DNA of 64,000 nucleotides, from positions 73,702,427 to 73,766,426 of the forward strand of contig OZ034968.1 of NCBI GenBank assembly GCA_964030785.1, read 5' to 3'. The stretch comes from Siderastrea siderea (Eukaryota; Cnidaria; Anthozoa; Scleractinia; Rhizangiidae). Under the pieces are notes generated by a model that did not search any database, was not told the DNA's origin, and was given only the letters and a program-made list of their open reading frames with translations. The stretch's first letter is position 1. Every line of letters begins with the position of its first letter. Made by a program: the position numbers and the translations under genes. This document shows positions 50,501 through 62,604 of the stretch, piece by piece.

Positions 50501-53500
50501 ATACCAGTTCAACCAGTTTGATGGTCACGTGGCTTCCTGTGCCTGACGGATATGTACATGGAATTCTCCAGGGGTATCGTCTCTTGTTCAAAATAGAACA
50601 AGACATATTTTACAAGAACGTGACAACAGCCAATCAAAGCCTGGAGTTGACAGGGCTCGAAAAGTTTACAAAATATTCTCTCAAGGTTTTAGCGTTCACT
50701 CGCATTGGAGATGGAAACATATCAAATCCTCTTACTGTTTCAACTGATCAAGATGGTAAGTAAACGCACTGTTTCTTTTCCGCAGTTTAATTTTCATAAA
50801 AAGTATTTGTTCAAAATTTACAATTAACAGGATTCTCAAAGTAGTAGAACGCAGTTTTAAGAGTAAATGAAAATTTTTCTTCCGACTCCAATGATTATAT
50901 TTTCGTTTATTTATTTATTTATTTTTTTACCAACTTGTTGTTTGCTGAAAGGACTTATTCAGTGACCAAGTAGAACAATAACTGGAACGGCATTTTAAGA
51001 AATATGGGAACAAACAATGTTCTGATTTTGTTTCTATAGTTCCAAGCCTTTCACCTCAGAACGTGAGCTCATACAACACAAGCTCCACAAGTCTTCATGT
51101 AAGCTGGCGTGAAGTGCCTCGTGGGTTTGTACACGGCATCTTGCTTGGTTACCGCGTACTTTTTAAAAAAGCAAGTGGAACCAGGAATAACAACATTTCT
51201 ACGACTTCAGAAACAACACGAGATAAGGAATTAGAAGGACTAGAAAAATTCACCATCTATGAAATCAGCGTCTTGGCGTTCACAGTCAAGGGTGACGGAC
51301 CTAACACCACCAGCATATATGTTTCAACCGACGAGGACAGTAAGTCTTAATTGACACAGGGAATGCACTCGCTCAAAATGAAATAAATTGATTTGCTAGT
51401 GTTTGTTGTGATTGTGAATATTTTGCAGCAATTTGCGTAGTTTCAAAGTCTGTAGAAAACTAGAAGATGAAGCACTCGGATATGGCAACTTTTAGAAAAC
51501 CATTAAAGAGTCAATTTAAATATGGTTAAATCACAGGCTTACTATCCTCTGTTTGTGTAGTGGGCTGTGCATTTATAATGGCTGTGTCGGTTTATCAAAT
51601 TTGCAAAACTAAAGCCGAAATTTAGGAGTTTTAAAACTGAGGAAAATGAAATAAAAATTCATAAAGTTGCTATCACGGTGTTTTGATTTGTGTTTCTGTG
51701 TTTATTTTGGCCATTTAAGGCTCGCGAAAGCGGTGTTTTCAAAATAACGGTCGACTTGCTTTCTACTTTTGAGCGAGTCCGACCGGCTGAATCTGAATTT
51801 CGGCTTTAGTTTTGCTAATTTGATAAACCGACACAGCCATTATAAATGCCATTATTATTACCACACAAACAGAGGATGGTAGGGTTGTGGTTAAATAGTA
51901 GAACTGGGAGTACTGACTGAGAATTGAGGAAAGCAGTTTTCATCTTTTACAATAGTGTGATGCAGATTTTTTCTTGAGTTGTATTTTGATTATTTTATTA
52001 GTTCCCAGTCAACCCCCCGTCGATTTGAAAGCACATAATACAAGTTCAACGAGCATTCGAGTGACCTGGGGCGAGGTACCACAAGGCTTTCTTCACGGAA
52101 TTCTACAGGGTTACCGTGTATTTTACAAAAGGACTGGTGACAAGAACGGCAGTTACGTTAACGTGACGACATCCCCGACCACGCGCAAGCTTAACGTCAC
52201 AGCACTAAAAAAGTTCACCGAATATTCTGCGAAGGTCTTGGCTTTCACGAGAAAAGGCGACGGAGCTGTTTCTCTAAATGTCTCTGTTTTAACAGATGAA
52301 GACGGTAATAAAAAGTTCTTTAATTAGAAAAAGTTCTTTTATTCATATACTACAATGACATTCCTCTACGAAGAACTCAGATTTTCCTATTTTCTTAACA
52401 CTATAAACGAATGGAACCGCTTCCCGGCAGAGACTGTGTTATCCTCATCCGTTGACATTTTCAGAATCTTTATTTAGTTTTAGTTTTTCCTTTTTCATTG
52501 CTAATTTTCATACATTTAGTTTATTCAATTTTGTTATTACTTTTATCTTTTCTTATTTTTTTATTAGTCTTATCTTTTGGTCTTAGCTTTTATGTAGCTG
52601 TCTTTTCTTTTATATAGCTGGCGTAACGTCCTTTAGCACTTAATCGACGTAATAAATGCGGATTTAGAAGGTTAGATGACTGTTCTTTCACTTTTCTCAA
52701 GGATTCAAAAAGACTGTCGGAAGTGGGCATGTTAACAGGCTATGATCCTAACAAACTTAAAACAAAACTGACCTTTTCAACGTCATTTTAAAAATAGTCT
52801 ATTAAAGCTTTTTTTATGTGTGGTTCTTTACCAGTTCCCAGCAAACCTCCTCAAAGCGTTCAATCATACAACACAAGTTCTACCAGTTTGAATGTCACGT
52901 GGCAAGAGGTGCCCACAGGGTTTGTTCACGGGATACCCACAGGTTATCGAGTATTCCACAGCAGAACTAAAGACAACGGTGCTAACGTCACGCAGGTTGT
53001 TGTGCCTGCTAGCAAGCGACATGTTCACCTGACAGGACTGGATAAATTCACAAATTACACAATTAAAGTAGCTGCCTTCACAAGGATAGGTGTTGGAGCT
53101 AAGTCGCCAGGAGTGATCGTCTCTACTGATGAGGATGGTATTGAAGGGATTTTCCTACTCTGTTAATACTGTACATGCGTGTTGTTTAAAAAGGATAAGG
53201 GAGTGTCCATAATAGAATCTGGTATAAAATTTCACAGCGGTCAAACGTGCGACGCGTACGCAGTTTCCACCAGAATTTTATCAAGAAAAATACAGAAATA
53301 AAATTTTCAAACTTCCACTTCAACCAATTACGAAAGACCTTTTCTAAAAACTTAACGTTGAATGGTGTTTAAAATAAAGCAACCACAAGTTTTATGAGCA
53401 AAAAAGTCGGTTTATTGGGGTATTTATTTCATTGTTTTCGTATTTCACGATTGTAAACGTTCGAAGTGATTCAAATTTAAAAGTTCTGGCAACCGAAAGT

Positions 53501-56500
53501 GACGGTGCACTGACCGCTGTGAAGGTACATATCTTCCTGTAGAACCAGGAAGAGATGATAGCGTGGGTTTAAGTTAGTGTCGTAAAAACAAAACCAGAGT
53601 AATTACTCGGATCAATCATAACAGACGCAATCAATTCTGAATCAATTGATCAACTTTATTTAGACACGTGACATTAATGAGCCTGAAAAAGGCTCGTTAC
53701 AAAAATGTACATGTATCTACAACAATAATAAATTGTAAAAAGAACCAGAATTAAAAATGGATAAGGGAGCTAGGACTAAATATGAAATGATGAGAAAAAA
53801 GCTATGGGTACTGAGTATCTCTAATTAGAGCAAAAATTACAACGACACTCGTCCTGGCCAGCTTAAGTTTCTTTATAACATAGAGGGCAAAATTACTGAT
53901 TGCTAATTGGTTGAGACAAGTGTTTCTTAATTTTCTTTCGGACGAGGGCAAAATTACTAATTCCTGATTGGCCAAGCGCCAAAAATACTCGCATTTGATT
54001 GGCTAAGCGCGAGAGCGGCCCATTTGCATTTTGTAAGCGTCTTGAAACGAAAAGCAGATTTTGAATTGGATTTTGAGTTGTTCAACACAAGAATATAGTT
54101 TCAGAGTTTAAATTTAACCGAGTTGGTTGGCAAAAATGGTATGGAAATCGGGTGATAGATCGAAGAGAAATTCCAGAAGGTGAACCTGAACGTTTTACGG
54201 GAAACAGCAAATGGTTATTTGTTCTAAAACTACCAAAAACCTTGATTAATTCAACGGGCGAGAGGTTGCTTTGCAACTCAGGTAAGCTTAAATTTAAGCT
54301 TACTTAGTTTGAGTTTTGAGTGTGAGTTTGTCAATGAACTAGAATTGTAATTATCTCAAAAGATGAACATATGCATAAAAGATCGGTTTTTTTTTTTTTT
54401 TTTTTTTGTTCTGGACGCTGAGTAGCAGTTTAATAAACTTCTTATGTGGAGAATTGTTTATTCTGAGTGCCGGCGGCGGATTGTGTTTCGATGTGCAATG
54501 AAAAGTTTTCAGAAAATTCTGCTCTCTGCGTTATAAACAAGTAATCGCATTGAGCCCTCGTAGAATTAAGGATAAATTTTCACTTGTATTTTCAAAGTTT
54601 TCACAAATTGCCCTCGTCGCTACGCGACTCGGGCAATTTTGTTAAAACTTTGAAAATACGCGTGAAAATTTATCCTTAATTCTACTCGGCCTCATGCGAT
54701 TACATATACTAATAAGCTTTACAACGAAATTTTTAAGATTAACACAAAAAGGAATTAGGAAGACCAAATTAAACGAGGGGAAAACGCATGCGAAAAAGTC
54801 ACCGTTGGCGTTGTTTTACTTCCATGGTGCTGAAAAAGTCGCGTTGGCATTTTGAGGGGAAACCAAAGCAAACGCAACTAATAGACACTCAATTGAAAAT
54901 CTCTTAAAGGCAAATATTGAGCAACACTATAAAAGATTCATGTAAAAACATACTAGGTAAAATGATTACTCCATGGAAATTTCAGAGAGTGCCTTTAATA
55001 AGTGATGATGCCCCTTGCGGAAAATATTGCTTTTGTTCTCCTTTTCTTGCAGTTCCCAGTCTTCCTCCTCAAAACCTCTGGGGGAACAACATCAGTTCAA
55101 CAGCACTAAGAACCAGGTGGAGCCCAGTGCCTCCCGGTTTCGTGCATGGCATTTTGCGAGGTTACAAAGTACTTTATAAAAAGAAAAACGAGCCGTCCAC
55201 TCCATATACAATTCTCACTGTTCCACCTGGGGTTATGCTGAAAAAAATCTGTCAGCTGAGGAAGTTTACTTTCTACACCATACGGGTTCTTGCGTTTACC
55301 ATCAAAGGCGATGGTGCCCAGTCCCCACCCGTGAACGTAACAACAGATGAAGATAGTAAGTACAAATGGTATCCCACAATTCAAAGCTCTTTATCGAAAA
55401 CTCTCATGAGAGCGCATATCCGTCTTTATTTCCTCTTTAGTTTTATCCCTTGTTACAGGAAATTAATGTTCCTTTCTGCAAAGATAAGTCATTAAAACGC
55501 TCATTCTGTACTCCTAACTACTTGAGTTTTCTATGAAAAACTTCCCTAATCTTCCTTTAATTGGAAATTTTACTTTCTCTTAAGAGTTTCTTTCCTTTAT
55601 TCTAAACTGTTTTTGCGTCAGCTCGTGTCATTTTCAGATGCCATAATAAATACGAGTGTTAATTCAATACAATAAGTTATATCTAATAAATTTAACATCT
55701 ACTCTTCTGACAGAAGTATACCGTATTTACTCGAATAAGCGCCGCCCTCGAATATTTGGGACAAAAAAGTTAATAAGCGCCGCCCCCGAATAAGCGACCC
55801 GGTCCCGATGCGGCGCTTATTCGAGGAATTTCGTATAACTAAGAAACCACTACAAAGCAAATCTAAAACAGCATTGGAAATTTCTTTTCATCAAAAGCGA
55901 CGTTCTTCAGTCCAAAGTGATTATATGATCTGATGCTTCTTTTTTTTAGTTTGGCTTTAACAGCGTTTCAACCTAGGAGACCAAGCACTTCATTCTGTTC
56001 CTTGCTTACAATTTTAGTGACATTTTATTTAAGTGCCGGAAGAGACGAATGGTGACATTCAAAAGACGCTTTGAAAAAGCGTAAAATTTTCGACATTTAA
56101 ATAACGTTTAATTAAAAGAAAAAATTTCTTTGTAGCATCCAATTTTTAAATAAGCGCCGCCCTCGAATAAACGCCGCATTTGAGGCGCGAAAAATTTAAT
56201 AAGCGCCGCGGTGCTTTTTCGAGTAAATACGGTACGTTTCAGCCTTTGTTTGTCTTTCAGTGCGGCGTGAAATGCAATTATCGTTTAAATCAGTAAGAAA
56301 CTCCACACTTGGTAAGCAAATAGGACAAAAAGCGCACATCAGTCAGTTTTTGCAGACGTATTTCGAGAGAGACCAGGTCCTCAAGGGTTGCTATATGTTT
56401 AAATGCGCCATTAGTGTTTCTCACGAGGGACAGGTATTCCTGTAACTGACTAAAGCGTTGCTATTTCCAGTCCCTAGTGAACAACCGCAGTATGTTTACG

Positions 56501-59500
56501 CCAAGGATAAAACAAACGCCACGGAAATCAGCCTGTCGTGGGAGCCACCTCCGGAACACACCATACACGGCATTCTGAGAGGCTACTTCATTTGGTACAG
56601 CATCATAAAACTTGGCATTCACGGGAAGAGTCCAGTTTTTCCATGGGACTATAAGAAGAAACAGCTGCCTGCAGCTTCCAATAAAGATACTTTGACTGAT
56701 CTGCAAACGTATGCCACATACAGCATAAGAATAGCTGCATTCACCAGTAAAGGATACGGCCCCATCAGAGAGATCTCTTCAAGTAAGAGCCTTCATCTCC
56801 CTTTAATTCTTCTTAGAGAGGTTTGGTTGGACTGTGAACAAATTTTTGGATGCGAGAAAACGAGTTTTCGACTTTTACCAGTATGACTGACAAAACTGTG
56901 TTCCTCGAATTCTGGATCAAATTGCAATAAAAGGTGTTGGTTTTTAAGGAGAGTAGAAAACCAAATAACCCAGCTAAAAACCCTCGGAGCAAGGACGAGA
57001 ATCAACAACAACCTACGTATGGCGCATAGTTTGGGATTCGAACCCAGGCTTCAATGGTGGGACGCGAGTGCTCTCACAGCAGCACCATACCTCAAGTTGT
57101 TGTTGTTGTTGTTGCTTTGGAGGGGAGGAGGGGATAAGAGTAAGTAATTGTTTATAATAGCCACTTCTACACTCAGTCATTAGCACTCCTATTCAAGCAT
57201 ACAACACTTTCTTTTGTCAGGAACGTGCAGATGCCGGCCTGTGATGCTTACTAACTGGTGGAACAATCCTCCATACGTCACCACTCTTTCCCATAGCAAC
57301 AGCAGCGATAATAGAGGAATCATCCCAACCATACTAGAAGACATCATCGTTAACTGCTGCCAGACCTGTGGGGAGTCCGGCAGTCGAACAAAAATAGACT
57401 TTACAAAAGACGCACATAAATTGAAAGCCGAGAAAAAAGGCGTCATTCAGGTTAAGGATGCCATTGGTACTGAGACAATGATTTCTTTCGGGATTGCCGG
57501 TGTGATGTCACAGGAGAAGTATCACAGTCCTGAAGGAGACGCGGAGTATGTTCCGATCATGGAGACACCCGGTGTGGCTTTTATTGTAGCAGAGAAAAGG
57601 TAGAAATACTACAGATAATACTGTGAATAGAAAACATCCCTCTTACAGCGTGTCTTTGTTGAAGGTTAAGCTCATAAAATTTCAAAAAACAGTAAATTTA
57701 AAATAATTCCTGATTTAAGACACAGGTTCAAACGTTATGACCACATTGTACATTGTAATAAACAGCACCCAAAAATGTTTCATCCACAAAACCAAGATTA
57801 AGAGCCACGTTGTAAAGCATACCAAAAGTACCACCGAAAGGCTCTGCTCAGTAGCTTTCGTATAGCTGTAATTTAAAAGGTTCAGGAGGACTCGAACACA
57901 ATACATAACTCGAAACCTCATCCTCGCAGTGAAAGGATAATCGACAAATATGTCTACCACACTAGCCTGGCCCCACAGATCTTTCTTTCTTTCTTTTTTT
58001 TTCAAATGAAATTCAGCTCTTGTCACTTCGTGACTCGTAGCCGCCGCTTCCCTGGTCAATTTCCTTTGAGAAGAAGAAAGAAATCTCTGGTACCAGGTTG
58101 CCACCACACCCATAGAGTGTCAGACTTTCTCATCAAGATGCCGAATGAAATGAGTTATAATAATTTATTCCTTGATTCCCCTTTCACCTGGCAGAGATAT
58201 TCATAAGGAGGTCCTGTTGGCGATTCTGAGCTGCTGGCCAGCAGTTGTCATTGCCTGTATTATGACATATCTCGCTGGAATAGTAGTATGGGCTCTGGTA
58301 AGTGCTTCTGGATGACTTCTTGGCTGCTGTGGGTATATAGTTTTATTAGTAAAACACAAAAGTAACTGCGCGAGTCACTGGTGTGTAGATGATCTCAAAT
58401 GAACTTACGAACAGTTTTTCTCTCATAAACAGTTGAGTGTCGAGATGAATATCAATAAATGTCAAGGTTATTTTAAAGTGGTACTATGATCAAAAAATCA
58501 CTTTTATTTTTTCTTCGGATTTCGAAACTATGTTTATTAAACACTCTCCAAGCGAAATTATAAGCCTTAATTTTGAGAAGAAGACCGTTAATTTAAACTG
58601 CAATTTTCCGTTTTAATGGCCCGCCATTATTACACCAGAAAGGATACAATGACGTCATACACTCAAGGGCTGTAGAATGCAGTGTGTGTGAAAGTGCCTT
58701 ATTTAGTATGCAGCACGGGAGTTTTGAGCTTTCACACTCTCAAACTCGTGTTTTGCATAATTTGTAAGCCGCGTTCACACACTACATTTTACAGCTCTTG
58801 AGTGTATGACGTCATTGTATCCTTTCTGGTGTAATAATGGCGGACCATTAAACCGGAAAATTGCAGTTTAAATTAACGGTCTTCTTCTCAAAATTAACGC
58901 TTATAATTTCGCTTGGGGAGTGTTAACAAACATAGTTTCGAAATCCGAAGAAAAAATAAAAGTGATTTTTTGATCATAGTACCACTTTAAGCTCTCAAAA
59001 TTTTAGGTTTCATACATAATTTGTATGAAAATAAAATAAAATGTATGAAATTTAACACCTTCACTGCCACAGCGCACTGCTTAAATCAAGTTACCCATGA
59101 AGTTGGCGTGTGTCTCCAAATGTTTGCCATAGCAACAAGGCTTTTTTCCGAAGCTGAGTGGAAACAATGCAGTTCTTTTGTATTCCATACTATTCTTTCA
59201 ATTTGCTTTTGCAACTGCATAGACCGCCATGTCACGCTTAAATTTTGCTGTACTCTTTCTTTTGCAGGATATGAATTGGAACCACGTAGATTTTCCTAAA
59301 TCTTTCATTTCGGGATCACTCGAGGGATTGTGGTGGTCATTTGTTACCATGACAACTGTTGGGTACGTTTTGAAAATGATATTGTTTGGTTACCTTCTCG
59401 TAGGTATTTACATTTTTCCCAGTATTTTTGGCTAATTAAATTTATATACAGTTCTAGTCTATTTCAACCTCTTTCTGCTGATTTTCACTCATTTTTAGCC

Positions 59501-62500
59501 CAACAAAGGTGATTTTCTAGAAAATCGTAAAAATTCAAGATAGCACATGTGAACCGTGCGAAAACGTAGAATTTGGTCAATTTCCCTTTGTTTTTTCCAG
59601 CGGACGTCAAAAAAATGCATGCACCAAGATGTAAAACAGACGTGCAAAGTCATGGCTCTGCTCATTAAACCTTTTGTTTAGTGCCGTTCTCGATGCAGTC
59701 GTCGTCGTGCTTGCTTAACCTCCCTGTTGATATCCAGAACCGACGGGGAAGGAACTTCACAAGATACCGAACATTACTAATCTCTGTTGTCGTTCTCTGA
59801 CAGCTACGGCGATCGGATTCCTAAGTCAATTCCAGCGAGGCTGTTTGCCTTTCTGTGGACGTGGATCGGTATCGCTACAATAGCTGTTATCACCAGCAGC
59901 ATCACAGCTTCTCTTATGAGCATGGTGTTCCAGCCAGAGAAAATGCTTTATGGCACCAAGGTGAGAGGGTTGACACTACCTTTAACGACAATCAAAGACG
60001 GCCTCCGACACCTTCTTCAGAGGCTCGGCAAAGGCGGCCTTTGACATCTTTACCATATGTCAAAGGTGACAGGTAAAGGCGATTTTTTGTGCAGTGTGAA
60101 ATACGGGAAATGGTCCCTCACTCAACAGTATAAAATGGATTAAACCCAGGATCTTTCTACAAGTAGGTGGAGGGCGGTCGTCTGGGTGAGTGTAGTCCTG
60201 ACAAGGACTGTTGTTGGTGGTTCTCTGGTCGGTCAACTGAGTATTTGAGCCTTAGCAAGCGAATCCTTAGGTTATGATTCTCACGGTTAATTCGTGTGAC
60301 GATTTCAGGTGGCAGCTATTGCAAACTCCACAGAATACAAACTGGGACTCAGAAGAAACGCCAAACTAGACACAGGTGATTGAAGATCTTTATGGTTTGT
60401 TCTTTGAGAACTAACACTGCATGTTGATCTACTTTGGCCACGTATACTGATCAGTTAGTAACACTTCTATCCGGTTTACCTTATAGGTCACTCGTACGGT
60501 AACTTGTATGATATTTATGAGGACCTTGAAAACGACCGAGTGCACGCTGCACTGCTAGACTCTTATTCGACAGCAAGCGAGAGCCAGCTGCTTAGTAAGG
60601 ACTGGATACGAGTGATAGAGATCATTCCTGTGAGATACGAGTCTGCGAATGGCCTGGTGCTTACTGGAGATGCCATGAAGTTAGCGAGCTGCTTTAGACA
60701 CTACGTGCAATCAGAGAAGAGTGATATACATAGAATTATACAGAGAAACGTGGGAAGTATTAAGGTGAGAAATAACAGAAAATAAGAGAAATTAACAAAT
60801 TCTGATTTAAAGTGATCCATTTATTGGCCTATCGTAACATTCTCACTCCGGTGGGAAAACTACTGTCCAGCGTCGGCAAGCAAGTAGGTACACTTGAACT
60901 TGAACACTTAACTTTGAAGCAAGAGGAGATAAATTTGTCGTGAGAGACTCCATTCCCTATACATGTCATTTATACGTGACCACTTGATCTTTTAGAAGAA
61001 GCCAATTTTCGTGGACTCCTTTGGAAACGATAATTCACTTTGCCGGCTTCCGAAGGCGGATCCTTACGGACGTCATTGTTTACACCTTGAAAATTGAAAT
61101 TCATCCGATAAACAAACAAAGATTATAACTAGAAAGAGCATATAACTTAGTTAACATGCGAAGTTTGAAAGAAAAAGGATGGTAACCGGTTTCAAATGAT
61201 ACTTTCAAAATCTACAACATTTACAGACGTTTGTATGGCTGGGTGGCATCTGTAAATATGACCTTTTTCAAAAAGGAATATTTCCTTCAATTTTCAACCT
61301 TGTCCTCTCATATTTGCAATTTTTCCTAATTGTGCCAGTCGCTTTCATTTTTTTTTTGTTTTCATTTGCCAAGCTAACCGCAAAATATTCGATAATTTAT
61401 GATAAAACTTAGATTAAAGACTGCCGACATAAACAAGGATCCGCCCATAGCTAAAGCTTTGGTGTCTGATGGCATCATCGTCATCGTCATCGTCACATCA
61501 TCATCATCATCATCTTCGTTGTCTCTCTCGTTATCATCATCGTCGTCGTCGTCATCTTCATTATTATCATGGATTTGAAATTAGGGAGAAGCCCAAACGT
61601 CTTCACCAAATTGAGATCTTTTCTACTCAAGTTGTATCTGTTTGTTAAATTTCTCTCTTACGTGACCCTCCCATTGTTCTTTCAATTGCACATCATGGCC
61701 TTCACACGATCAAGAAAGTTCACCTTTCCTAGCTCAGAATAGCATCAGTTAGTCTCTCGTGTTCTGCGATATTTAATTCCTTCATAGACCAATTCATTGT
61801 TCGCAAAGCAAACCCCTCTCCCAGAGTGCTATAATGGCAACTAAACGCGTCAAAAAGCGACACATTTATCAGACCTCACCTGAAAATTTTTTCTTTCTTT
61901 TGTTTTTAAGGCAGAAGACGTTCCTTTCGCTGTTAAGACATCTTCGGAACTGCTGACTGAGGAATCGTATTTGTATATACAGACAGTGATTATTCTCGGT
62001 GGAGCTTTAGGCACCTTAGCACTGTTAGGTCTTCTCTTTCATTATTGCTTTTACAAAAAAGCGCTGTCCAGTCACCCTTCAAATTCAGGTACGAAGTATC
62101 TGATTACATCATTCTGTATCTAGTCTATAGCGAATCGACTAACTATTATCAATCAAATTTAACTATTCATACAGGCAGAATGACCAAGAGAAATACTTTA
62201 AAAATAAGGTATAATATACTTTTAATTGATTCAGTCCAAGTACTGACAATTTAGTCAAAAACATTTTTGTTAAATATTATATAATATATTAAAGAAGCTA
62301 AAAGTACAGTGATGAAGGGTTGGACTGGGAGACTCGGAGGGACGGTGGATCTTGGTCTGTGTATCGCGTCGTGTCTTGTTTCTTTAGGGAACTTTACTTA
62401 AAGTGATGGTAAATCTGCTCTGTTACCAAATCAAACGTGGACTCGAGGCAATTTTGGGCGCAATTTTGCATTTTTTGCCCCGAATTGCCTCACATTCACC

Positions 62501-62543
62501 TCACGGGACATTTTAATACAAACGAAAAAAGCCGCATCTGTGT

Positions 62544-62604
<61 letters not shown>

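Noticed and set aside
56261..56292. Extra small exon between FN3-12 and FN3-13
   Set aside because: It has an acceptor and a donor but is 32 nt long; it would break the phase-1 to phase-1 joining, and it adjoins a MITE end.
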